From Psychroflexus sediminis (lineage in GTDB: Bacteria; Bacteroidota; Bacteroidia; Flavobacteriales; Flavobacteriaceae): 64,000 nucleotides of DNA. The stretch covers positions 67,933 through 131,932 of the forward strand of contig NZ_FNCW01000001.1 of assembly GCF_900099815.1 (NCBI RefSeq), written 5' to 3'. Every line of letters starts with the position of its first letter. Within the stretch, counting starts at the first letter, position 1. Below, in pieces: positions 8,799 through 18,583 of this stretch. The notes under the pieces were generated by a model, which did not search any database, was not told the origin of the DNA, and saw only the letters and a program-made list of their open reading frames with translations. A program made the position numbers and the translations under genes.

Positions 8799-10646
8799 AT
8801 GTGTGGAATTGTTGGATATATTGGTAAGCAGGACGCTTATCCCATTATACTTAAGGGCTTAAAGCGCCTGGAATATAGAGGGTATGATAGTGCCGGTATA
8901 GCGATATTTGATGGTCAGGACCTTAATGTTTGTAAAACCAAAGGCAAAGTTGCGGATTTACAAAAAAAGTGCGAATCTGAAATCACTTTACAAGGGACTG
9001 TAGGAATTGGTCATACGCGATGGGCAACTCACGGAGAGCCAAATGATGTAAACTCACATCCCCATTATTCAAATTCCGGAAACCTGGCTATAATCCATAA
9101 TGGAATCATAGAAAACTATGAATCCTTAAAAACAGAACTTCAAAACAGAGGTTATACTTTTTCATCAGATACGGATACAGAAGTCCTTGTGAATTTGATT
9201 GAAGATATCATGATTAATGAAGAAGTGAAACTGGGAAAGGCAGTTCAAATAGCATTAAACCAAACCATAGGAGCCTATGCGATTGCGGTTTTTGATAAAA
9301 CAAAAACAAACGAAATAGTTGTAGCCAGACTTGGAAGTCCACTGGCTATTGGGGTTGGAGAAGATGAATATTACATAGCCTCAGATGCTTCGCCTTTTAT
9401 AGAATATACCAAAAAAGCAATCTATCTTGAAGATGGTGAGATGGCTGTGGTAAGGCTTGGTAAACGGGTAAAGGTAAGAAAGATAAAAGACGATTCCCTG
9501 GTAGATCCCTATGTGCAAAAGCTTCAAATGAATCTTGACCAGATTGAAAAGGCCGGCTACGATCATTTCATGCTTAAGGAAATATATGAGCAGCCGAGCG
9601 CTATTAAAGACACCTATAGAGGGAGAATGCTTGCAGATCAGGGTATTATAAGAATGGCGGGTGTCGATGATAATCTCGAGAAATTTTTAAATGCCAAGCG
9701 TATCATCGTAGTAGCTTGCGGAACATCTTGGCACGCCGGACTGGTTTCAGAATATATTTTTGAAGATTTGGCCAGGATTCCGGTAGAAGTGGAATACGCT
9801 TCCGAATTCAGATACAGAAATCCGGTCATAGATAAGGACGATGTAGTTATTGCTATTTCCCAAAGTGGAGAAACAGCAGATACTATGGCTGCAATTAAAC
9901 TGGCTAAAGAAAACGGTGCTTTTGTTTTCGGAGTTTGTAATGTGGTAGGTTCTTCCATTTCTAGAGAAACCCATGCAGGTGCTTATACCCATGCTGGACC
10001 AGAAATAGGCGTTGCCTCGACCAAGGCTTTTACCACTCAAATCACTGTATTAAGTTTGATGGCTCTGAAATTAGGCAAAGCCAAAGGTTCTATTTCAAAT
10101 TCGGATTACCATATGTATTTGAATGAAATGGAACAGATTCCTGCCAAGATCGAGAAGGCATTAAAGTCCAACACACATATCGTGGAAGTTGCCGATGTTT
10201 ATAAAAATGCGAAGAACTGTTTATATCTCGGCCGAGGTTATAATTTCCCCGTAGCTCTGGAAGGGGCATTGAAGCTAAAAGAGATCTCTTACATTCATGC
10301 GGAAGGTTATCCTGCTGCAGAAATGAAGCATGGTCCTATTGCTCTTATCGATGAACATATGCCAGTAGTGGTTATTGCTACCAAAAAAGGCCACTATGAA
10401 AAAGTGGTGAGTAATATCCAAGAGATAAAATCCAGGAAAGGGAAAATCATTGCGATAGTGACTGAAGGCGATACGTCGGTAAAAAACATGGCAGATCACG
10501 TGATAGAAGTCCCCGAGACTTTTGAAGCGCTTACGCCCCTGCTCACAACCATACCTTTACAACTGTTTTCTTATCACATTGCCGTGATGTTAGGTAAAAA
10601 TGTAGATCAGCCAAGAAACCTTGCTAAATCTGTTACTGTAGAATAG
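8799..10646 (+). CDS. glmS: Glutamine--fructose-6-phosphate aminotransferase (isomerizing)
   Basis: Makes glucosamine-6-phosphate, the entry to peptidoglycan and lipid A precursors. It starts with the class II glutamine amidotransferase nucleophile Cys2 (MCGIVGYIG), followed by the HTRWATHG and HNGIIEN motifs. Two SIS isomerase domains follow (VACGTSWHAG and AISQSGETADT; then YLGRGYNFPVALEGALKLKE), with the C-terminal LAKSVTVE. Length 615 is normal. Confidence 0.98.
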   Translation: MCGIVGYIGKQDAYPIILKGLKRLEYRGYDSAGIAIFDGQDLNVCKTKGKVADLQKKCESEITLQGTVGIGHTRWATHGEPNDVNSHPHYSNSGNLAIIHNGIIENYESLKTELQNRGYTFSSDTDTEVLVNLIEDIMINEEVKLGKAVQIALNQTIGAYAIAVFDKTKTNEIVVARLGSPLAIGVGEDEYYIASDASPFIEYTKKAIYLEDGEMAVVRLGKRVKVRKIKDDSLVDPYVQKLQMNLDQIEKAGYDHFMLKEIYEQPSAIKDTYRGRMLADQGIIRMAGVDDNLEKFLNAKRIIVVACGTSWHAGLVSEYIFEDLARIPVEVEYASEFRYRNPVIDKDDVVIAISQSGETADTMAAIKLAKENGAFVFGVCNVVGSSISRETHAGAYTHAGPEIGVASTKAFTTQITVLSLMALKLGKAKGSISNSDYHMYLNEMEQIPAKIEKALKSNTHIVEVADVYKNAKNCLYLGRGYNFPVALEGALKLKEISYIHAEGYPAAEMKHGPIALIDEHMPVVVIATKKGHYEKVVSNIQEIKSRKGKIIAIVTEGDTSVKNMADHVIEVPETFEALTPLLTTIPLQLFSYHIAVMLGKNVDQPRNLAKSVTVE

Positions 10647-10704
10647 ATATAAATCAATTATTGATTAAATAGCATATTGCATTAAAAGATTTATTTAAAA
10701 ACTC

Positions 10705-10712
10705 TATATTTG
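10705..10712 (+). promoter_or_regulatory. Bacteroidota -7 box for atpD-atpC
   Basis: TATATTTG followed by C matches the TAnnTTTG consensus, 58 bases before the atpD start, in the 124-base A+T-rich gap after glmS. This suggests atpDC has its own promoter. Confidence 0.55.
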
Positions 10713-10767
10713 CAAAAAAATTTTAAATACGGATTTTCTCAGAAAATTCACTAAATAAAATCCTTAG

Positions 10768-12282
<1,515 letters not shown>

Positions 12283-12294
12283 AAAATACTTGAC

Positions 12295-12570
12295 ATGCAC
12301 CTAGAAATAGTAAGTCCGGAACAAATTATACTGAGTGATGAAGTGAAATCTGTGAGTGTTCCAGGGATTAATGGAGAGTTCCAGATCCTGGATAATCACG
12401 CGCCTGTAGTTTCAGTTTTGAAAAAAGGATCGATAAAACTCGACTCTTCTATCACTTTACCGAAAGAATCTAAAGACAAATTCTATAACGAAGACTCTAA
12501 ATTTTATTTTGATATTTCTGGTGGTGTGATTGAACTTAAGGACAATAAAGTTGTCATTTTGATTGATTAA
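12295..12570 (+). CDS. atpC: F0F1 ATP synthase subunit epsilon, short form
   Basis: 91 residues covering only the N-terminal beta-sandwich of epsilon (MHLEIVSPEQIILSDEVKSV ... VPGINGEFQILDNHAPVVSVL). The C-terminal helical hairpin found in proteins of 130-140 residues is absent. It is 12 bases downstream of atpD and is followed by a strong hairpin terminator. Confidence 0.93.
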   Translation: MHLEIVSPEQIILSDEVKSVSVPGINGEFQILDNHAPVVSVLKKGSIKLDSSITLPKESKDKFYNEDSKFYFDISGGVIELKDNKVVILID

Positions 12571-12589
12571 AACAAAATCAAACTCATAA

Positions 12590-12624
12590 AAAAAGGGCTG
12601 ATCTTTAAGATCAGCCCTTTTTTA
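12590..12624. terminator. Bidirectional terminator between atpC and scoB
   Basis: A 10-bp perfect stem (GGGCTGATCT / AGATCAGCCC, 12595-12617) with a 3-base loop has an A-run on the left and a T-run on the right, so it can end transcription of atpC on the plus strand and of scoB on the minus strand. Confidence 0.9.
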
Positions 12625-12639
12625 TTTTAATGCCTTCCC

Positions 12640-13293
12640 CTAAAGCGACATCTCAGGAATATCGCCTTCAATAATCAAATCGCCTTCGGTGGCTTTTTGA
12701 ATGTCTTCTGTACTTACGCCTGGCGCCCGTTCCAGAAGCCTGAATTTCTTATCTACGATATCCAAAACCGCCAAATTGGTGACAATTTTGGTCACGCATT
12801 CTACTCCTGTAAGGGGGAGTGAGCAGGCCTTTAGCAATTTTGAATCTCCAGCTTTATTGGTATGCATCATAGCGACAATTATATTTTTTGCCGAACCCAC
12901 GAGATCCATGGCACCCCCCATGCCTTTAACCATTTTGCCGGGTATTTTCCAGTTGGCTATGTTTCCATTTTGAGCGACTTCCATAGCCCCTAAAATAGTG
13001 AGGTCAACGTGTTGACCACGTATCATCCCAAAGCTCATAGAGGAGTCGAAAAAGCTGGCCCCGGGAAGAGCAGTTATGGTTTGTTTGCCCGCATTGATGA
13101 GGTCGGCATCTACCTCTTCTTCTTTAGGAAAAGGACCCATCCCCAAAATTCCGTTTTCACTTTGGAATTCCACTTCTATATCATTGCGTACGTAATTGGC
13201 CACAAGTGTAGGAATGCCAATACCCAGATTGACATAAAATCCATCTTGTACCTCTTGAGCAATTCGTTTCGCAATTCCGGTTTTATCTAACAT
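12640..13293 (-). CDS. scoB: 3-oxoacid CoA-transferase subunit B
   Basis: Beta subunit of a succinyl-CoA:ketoacid (acetoacetate) CoA-transferase that activates ketoacids with CoA. The catalytic glutamate motif is in QSENGILGMGPFP, and the GGAMDLV and CVTKIVTNLAV segments are typical. Length 217 is normal. The A subunit lies upstream but is separated by 295 bases that hold the remains of another gene, which is unusual for this tightly paired enzyme. Confidence 0.93.
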   Translation of the reverse strand: MLDKTGIAKRIAQEVQDGFYVNLGIGIPTLVANYVRNDIEVEFQSENGILGMGPFPKEEEVDADLINAGKQTITALPGASFFDSSMSFGMIRGQHVDLTILGAMEVAQNGNIANWKIPGKMVKGMGGAMDLVGSAKNIIVAMMHTNKAGDSKLLKACSLPLTGVECVTKIVTNLAVLDIVDKKFRLLERAPGVSTEDIQKATEGDLIIEGDIPEMSL

Positions 13294-13303
13294 GGTATTT
13301 ATT

Positions 13304-13486
13304 TTATCGGTTTGAAATTTTTTTAATTTTATGGTTTCTTTGAAGAAGATATGCTTCTTTTACAGCTGTTTTCAATTTATGAATAAAATTCGCTTTGCTT
13401 TCAGCATTTTGAGTCTCTTTTATCTTTGCTCCTGCTGAAGTACCGCTTTTATATAGTCGAGAAAGCATTTCAAACTTTTTTGCTGT
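13304..13486 (-). pseudogene. Four-helix-bundle (23S IVP-like) protein, C-terminal remnant
   Basis: The complement strand encodes KIKTAKKFEMLSRL followed by YKSGTSAGAKIKETQNAE, then SKANFIHKLKTAVKEA and a short unrelated tail ending at TAA (13304-13306). The SGTSxGAxxxExxxAESKxxF pattern is the signature of the S23/four-helix-bundle family (usually 115-130 residues). There is a TGA directly before KIK, no start codon and no N-terminal helix in frame, and the final helix is lost. It is a decayed fragment sitting between scoA and scoB. Confidence 0.7.
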
Positions 13487-13588
13487 CTTTATCTTTCAGG
13501 AAAGCAATTATTTCAGGCGCATCATCAAAAAGTCAATTTCATATTAGGTCGCTCTTATCATTTCTCTTCTTTAAATGGACTCGTTGAT

Positions 13589-14281
13589 TTATTGAGTAGT
13601 TCGTTGTTCTATTCGTTTCTCGTAGGCTTCTCCCTGGTAAATGCGTTGCACGAAGATGCCCGGGATATGAACAAAATTAGGATCCAGTTCGCCGGGTTTT
13701 ACCAGTTCTTCAACTTCAACAACGGTGACCTTTGCCGCTCCACACATGACCGGATTGAAATTTCGGGCAGTTCCTTTGAAGATCAGATTTCCTGCCTCAT
13801 CGCCTTTCCAGGCTTTTACAAAAGCAAAATCTGCTACAAATGCCTTTTCCATAATATGCGGTTTCCCATCAAAATCTCTTACTTCTTTTCCTTCTGCGAC
13901 TTCTGTGCCATAACCAGCAGGAGTGTAGAAGGCTGGAATACCATGTTGAGCAGCTCTGCAGCGTTCTGCCAGTGTTCCCTGAGGAATGAGCTCTACATCC
14001 AGTTCCCCGGTAAGCATTTGACGTTCAAATTCTGCATTTTCACCCACATAAGAGGAAATCATTTTTTTGATTTGCTTCTTTTTCAGGAGCAGGCCTAGGC
14101 CAAAATCGTCTACCCCTGCATTATTAGAAATGCAGGTAACGTCCTGAACGTTTCTTTTGACGAGTTCTTTTATAGAATTTTCGGGAATTCCACTTAAGCC
14201 AAAGCCTCCAAGCATGAAAGTCATGCCATCCTGAACCCCTTCTAATGCTTCGGTTACATTCTGTACTGTTTTATTGATCAT
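13589..14281 (-). CDS. scoA: 3-oxoacid CoA-transferase subunit A
   Basis: Alpha subunit of the same CoA-transferase as scoB. Seen: [15 protein letters not shown] near the N-terminus (CoA-transferase family I signature), the [16 protein letters not shown] and [13 protein letters not shown] segments. Length 230 is normal. Upstream of scoB in the same direction, gap 295 bases. Confidence 0.94.
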   Translation of the reverse strand: MINKTVQNVTEALEGVQDGMTFMLGGFGLSGIPENSIKELVKRNVQDVTCISNNAGVDDFGLGLLLKKKQIKKMISSYVGENAEFERQMLTGELDVELIPQGTLAERCRAAQHGIPAFYTPAGYGTEVAEGKEVRDFDGKPHIMEKAFVADFAFVKAWKGDEAGNLIFKGTARNFNPVMCGAAKVTVVEVEELVKPGELDPNFVHIPGIFVQRIYQGEAYEKRIEQRTTQ

Positions 14282-14452
14282 TGGGTTTTTTATTTAGGTT
14301 GAAAATACAGAATTTTAAAATGCTTTCCAATTTTTTTAAAAGGCTGAAGATTGTGTTAGAACTGCATTTAGTTTTTTTCTAAACACTTTAGTTTTAAGAG
14401 GACTTTGCATTCAGTAGAAATAAAAATAAGTAATTTTAAGAAAAAGAATTCC

Positions 14453-16483
14453 ATGTCTACTCAAGAAAACAACTTAAAACACGCGACAAGTCCGTACCTT
14501 CTTCAACATGCTTCAAACCCTGTAAACTGGGAGGAGTGGGGCCCGGAAGCCCTTGCACGTGCTCAGGAGGATAACAAACCTTTACTTATCAGTATTGGTT
14601 ACGCGGCTTGCCACTGGTGCCATGTGATGGCTCATGAATCTTTTGAAGATGACGAGGTAGCGGAGCTGATGAATGCGCATTTTGTATGTATCAAAATCGA
14701 TAGGGAAGAGCGCCCAGACATCGATCATATATATATGGAAGCGGCGCAAATGCTTACGGGCCGGGGAGGATGGCCACTCAATGCTTTTGCACTTCCAGAC
14801 GGCAGACCATTTTATGCAGCGACCTATTTCCCCAAAGAGAACTGGAAGAAAGTTTTGTCAAACGTGGCTAAAGCTTACTCTAATAGTTACGATCAATTAT
14901 TGGAAACAGCAGAGAAGCTGACCGAAGGTATTCAATTGTCTCAAGAACTTTCCGCAGTAGAAGAAGAAAAACCCTTCAAAGCTTCCAATTATAACGATTT
15001 TATTATGAATTGGCAGAAAATCGCCGATTTGCAGAACGGGGGCTTTAAAGGAGCCCCTAAGTTTCCCATGTCCAATTCCTGGCAATTTTTGCTTCAATAT
15101 TATCAGAAAACTGAAAATCATTTTGCTGCCGAGGCTTTGATCAAAACTTTAGATGAGATGGCTTTTGGAGGGATTTACGACCAGGTGGGTGGAGGATTCT
15201 CCAGGTATGCTGTGGATGATAAGTGGTTTGCCCCGCATTTTGAAAAGATGTTATATGACAATGCTCTGCTTTTGAGCCTTTATGCCAATGCCTTCAAATT
15301 ATTTCCCAAACCCCATTATAAAAAAGTGATTACTGAAACCATAGCTTTTGTAAAGCGCGAATTAAAACATCCTGAATCCGGATTTTATTCTGCTTTGGAT
15401 GCCGATAGCGAAGGAGAAGAAGGGAAATACTATGTGTGGACGTATAAGGAATTAAAGGACCTGCTTTCTGAAAAGGAGTTGAGTTTGGCTGAGGACTATT
15501 ACAATATTTCCAAGCGTGGAAACTGGGAACCGCCTAAAAACATCTTATTTGTAAACCAGTCTCCTCAGGACTATGCAGTAGCTAATGCTCTAGATAAGGA
15601 AACTTTTGAAGATGAGCTTGAAAATTTAAAAGAGAAATTACATTCACATAGGGAGAAAAGAGTTCGTCCCGCTTTGGATGACAAAATTCTGACCTCCTGG
15701 AATGCCTTGATGATTTCCGGCCTGGTAGAGGCCTACAGAGCTATGCAGGCCGAGGAATACTTAGAACTAGCAGAGTCCTCAGTCGAATTTTTATTAAACA
15801 CTAGATTTATAGAAAATGAAAAACTTCTAAGAACTCATCACCGGGAAAGGTCCATCATCGGATTTCTTGAAGATTATGCGTTTATGATTGAAGCACTTAT
15901 CAATTTATATCAGGTAACTTTCAGTATGGAGTACTTGAACAAGGCAAGACAGTTGACTGAAATTTGCTTCAGAGATTTTAAAGAGGAATCCTCTGCTATG
16001 TTTCAGTACACCTCCAAAAGGGGTGAACAGCTCATTTCGAAAACCTATGAAATCAATGATAATGTAATTCCTGCATCCAATTCTTCACTGGCAAAGTCCC
16101 TTTTCCTGCTTGGTAAATTATTCGATGATGAAATCTATTTGGAAACTTCTGAAAAAATGCTGCAACAGGTTGAACCCAAACTTTATAAATCCGGGCCTTA
16201 TGCCGCCAACTGGCAAATCTTATATGGCTGGATGACCTTCCCGTTTTATGAAGTTGGTATTATGGGGGAAAACGCTCAAAAAGTTGCTCTAAAGCTTCAA
16301 TCTGATTACCAGAGCAATTGCGTTTTTATGGGAGGTCAAAAGGAAAACCTGAAACTTTTAAACAATAAGTTACCCAAGGATTCTTCAGAAACCATTATTT
16401 ACGTCTGTGAAAATAAAACCTGCCAGCAGCCCACAACCGAGGTGGAAGTGGCCAAAAAGCAACTCGGGTTTAAATCCAATTAG
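14453..16483 (+). CDS. Thioredoxin domain-containing protein, DUF255 (YyaL/SSP411 family)
   Basis: 676 residues from the ATG at 14453; an upstream TTG at 14405 would add 16 residues unlike the family. The start NLKHATSPYLLQHASNPVNW and the CHWCHVM redox motif define the DUF255 thioredoxin-like domain (first ~165 residues). The rest is an alpha/alpha barrel like those of N-acylglucosamine epimerases (GGIYDQVGGGFSRYAVD, WFAPHFEKMLYDNALLL, DADSEGEEGKYYVWT). The precise function is unknown. Its stop codon overlaps that of the next gene on the other strand. Confidence 0.92.
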   Translation: MSTQENNLKHATSPYLLQHASNPVNWEEWGPEALARAQEDNKPLLISIGYAACHWCHVMAHESFEDDEVAELMNAHFVCIKIDREERPDIDHIYMEAAQMLTGRGGWPLNAFALPDGRPFYAATYFPKENWKKVLSNVAKAYSNSYDQLLETAEKLTEGIQLSQELSAVEEEKPFKASNYNDFIMNWQKIADLQNGGFKGAPKFPMSNSWQFLLQYYQKTENHFAAEALIKTLDEMAFGGIYDQVGGGFSRYAVDDKWFAPHFEKMLYDNALLLSLYANAFKLFPKPHYKKVITETIAFVKRELKHPESGFYSALDADSEGEEGKYYVWTYKELKDLLSEKELSLAEDYYNISKRGNWEPPKNILFVNQSPQDYAVANALDKETFEDELENLKEKLHSHREKRVRPALDDKILTSWNALMISGLVEAYRAMQAEEYLELAESSVEFLLNTRFIENEKLLRTHHRERSIIGFLEDYAFMIEALINLYQVTFSMEYLNKARQLTEICFRDFKEESSAMFQYTSKRGEQLISKTYEINDNVIPASNSSLAKSLFLLGKLFDDEIYLETSEKMLQQVEPKLYKSGPYAANWQILYGWMTFPFYEVGIMGENAQKVALKLQSDYQSNCVFMGGQKENLKLLNNKLPKDSSETIIYVCENKTCQQPTTEVEVAKKQLGFKSN

Positions 16484-17505
16484 TCCTTATACATTTTGAT
16501 TTCAGTTTCTCCTTTCATGTTTTTGGTGGCTCTGAACATGCCGGGAGTATTGAATTCCATGACGACATTCCCTTTTTTATCAATGCCTACGATCCCGCCG
16601 GTTCCACCGAGTTCTGTCAGTTTCTTTTGGATGACCCGCTGGGCAGCTTTTTCTAAACTGATGCCCTGATATTCCATCATTGCTGAAATGTCATGAGCCA
16701 CAACCCCTCTTATAAAGTATTCTCCATGACCTGTGGCAGAAATAGCGCAGGTTTTATTATTGGCGTAAGTACCGGCTCCGATGATAGGAGAATCTCCGAT
16801 TCTGCCGTATTTTTTGTTGGTCATTCCACCAGTTGATGTTCCAGCGGCCAGGTTACCCTCTTTATCCAATGCGGCGCAGCCTACGGTTCCAAATTTCTCA
16901 TTACTGAGGTAAAATTCGTTTGAAGAAAGTCCCTGTTCTTTGGCTTGGGAAGCTTCCAGAGCTCTTTTTCGATTCTCAGTAATGAAGTAAGAGTTGTCCA
17001 CAAACTCCAGGTCATGTAATTTCGCAAACTCTTCTGCTCCAGAGGCGCTAAGCATCACATGATCGGATTGGTTCATCACTTTTAAAGCCAGATCAATAGG
17101 GTTTTTAATATGCTGAACTCCAGAAATGGCGCCTGCATTCCTGGTTTTTCCTTCCATGATAGAAGCATCTAATTCTGCAATTCCATCAGCATTCAAAACG
17201 GCACCTTTGCCGGAATTAAACAATGGAGAATTTTCCATAACATTGATGGTTTCTTTTACAGCTTCTACGGCTGTTCCTCCTTCGGAAAGTATTTTATGGC
17301 CCACATTGATCGCTTCTTCAAGCTTTGCTTCATAGGCTTTTTGTAAGGAATCGGTCATGTATTCTTTTTTGATAACTCCAGCACCACCATGGATAACAAT
17401 TCCAAATTTCGGGGTTTTGGCAACATTCTTTTCCTTGCTGAGTTTAGGCGAGTCGTGACATGCAATGAATAGCAAACTAACCAGTAATAAAATTGATTTT
17501 TTCAT
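16480..17505 (-). CDS. Isoaspartyl peptidase/L-asparaginase (Ntn hydrolase), lipoprotein
   Basis: 341 residues. The lipobox LLFIAC (Cys16) makes it a predicted lipoprotein. The plant-type asparaginase fold is shown by IVIHGGAGVI, SPLFNSGKGAVLN, ELDASIMEG and the autocleavage site FGTVGCAALD, with Thr207 as the new N-terminal nucleophile. The GGMTNKKYGRIGDSPIIGAGTYA and TGHGEYFIR substrate-site motifs are intact (read in parts). It removes isoaspartyl residues or deaminates asparagine outside the cytoplasm. It follows the DUF1028 gene by 3 bases. Confidence 0.93.
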   Translation of the reverse strand: MKKSILLLVSLLFIACHDSPKLSKEKNVAKTPKFGIVIHGGAGVIKKEYMTDSLQKAYEAKLEEAINVGHKILSEGGTAVEAVKETINVMENSPLFNSGKGAVLNADGIAELDASIMEGKTRNAGAISGVQHIKNPIDLALKVMNQSDHVMLSASGAEEFAKLHDLEFVDNSYFITENRKRALEASQAKEQGLSSNEFYLSNEKFGTVGCAALDKEGNLAAGTSTGGMTNKKYGRIGDSPIIGAGTYANNKTCAISATGHGEYFIRGVVAHDISAMMEYQGISLEKAAQRVIQKKLTELGGTGGIVGIDKKGNVVMEFNTPGMFRATKNMKGETEIKMYKD

Positions 17506-17508
17506 GAG

Positions 17509-18495
17509 TTATAGGTTTAATAAGTAATCTAATGCGGATTTATCTATGCTAATTAATTCAGAGGCTGGTAAACGTCCCAAGAGTCTTTGCCAGCGTTTAT
17601 CATTCATAAACAAACGCTCGAATATAGGAATAGATTTGTTAACCTGGTCAGAATTGACTAAGGCTACAGCTTTCCAAAATTTAATCTCTTCATTGGTCGA
17701 TAATAATGTTTCAGCCTTTTCATAAGCTTCTAAAGCTGCTTTTGGATTTTTGTTCTCCATGGCCACATCGCCTGCAGTCATAAACTCATAAGCTCTGTGA
17801 ATATTAAGCAATCGAGAAAGTTCTTCTATAGGGGCTCTGTGGTCATCCACTCTCAGATCTATTTTTTTATCCAGCCAGGGCTGTTCCGGAGCATCTTTTC
17901 CAACCACAATGAGTGCCGAGGATTGTTTTCCTCTGATATCGCCTCCGCTAGCCTGAGCAGCTTTCATAGCAGCTATTACCCGTTCTGCTAGCTGAAGATT
18001 GCTGTTTTCTTCAAAAGCGTCTCGCATGGCATAAACCACGTCTTCATCTTCCATCATATTGGCTTGTATGCTGTAGTTATCTTCCACAAGATGCAACGCG
18101 GCTTCTACGCATTTTTCACCAGTAAAAGCAGCGATACTACCGTCTTTGGAAAGCATAGCTACCTGCCTGAAAGCAAGCCCTTCATCCTCTTCTTTTAGTC
18201 TTTCTAGCGCCTGTTCTGCAGAAAGCCCCTGTTCCATCAATTGTAAGCCTGCATAGCCATAGCGTTCATTGACAAAGGACTGAGTAGCGACAACGCCAAC
18301 CCCGGATTTTCCCCAGGGGACAGAAGTCCCAACAGAAAACCAGTGGCTTTGAACCCCGACAGCCATGTCTCCAGTGACTGGATCCTGAGCCACAATGGAA
18401 AAGGTATGTGCAAATTTATCTGAGTTTGCTGGCTTTTGAGCAGAAGCTATTAAATGGAAAAACAAAAAGCTAAATAGCAGGTGTTTACTGAGCAT
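17509..18495 (-). CDS. DUF1028 protein, secreted, Ntn-hydrolase-like fold
   Basis: 328 residues with a signal peptide (hydrophobic 6-18, then ASAQKP). The DUF1028 domain (about residues 28-215: HTFSIVAQDPVTGDMAVGVQSHW, GKSGVGVVATQSFVN, GGDIRGKQSSALIV, in parts) belongs to the Ntn hydrolase superfamily; its substrate is not established. The C-terminal ~100 residues look helical and TPR-like. First gene of a two-gene unit with the isoaspartyl peptidase. Confidence 0.9.
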   Translation of the reverse strand: MLSKHLLFSFLFFHLIASAQKPANSDKFAHTFSIVAQDPVTGDMAVGVQSHWFSVGTSVPWGKSGVGVVATQSFVNERYGYAGLQLMEQGLSAEQALERLKEEDEGLAFRQVAMLSKDGSIAAFTGEKCVEAALHLVEDNYSIQANMMEDEDVVYAMRDAFEENSNLQLAERVIAAMKAAQASGGDIRGKQSSALIVVGKDAPEQPWLDKKIDLRVDDHRAPIEELSRLLNIHRAYEFMTAGDVAMENKNPKAALEAYEKAETLLSTNEEIKFWKAVALVNSDQVNKSIPIFERLFMNDKRWQRLLGRLPASELISIDKSALDYLLNL

Positions 18496-18583
18496 TGGTT
18501 TATTTTTTCTAAATTTATGTATTAATAGGGAGTTAAAGTAAATATATCTCTATATTTTAAAAAATTCAAATTAATATCAATAC

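Noticed and set aside
13592-14098. 168-codon open frame on the plus strand opposite scoA
   Set aside because: scoA on the other strand is a clear enzyme subunit; the frame is its antisense shadow with no recognisable motif.
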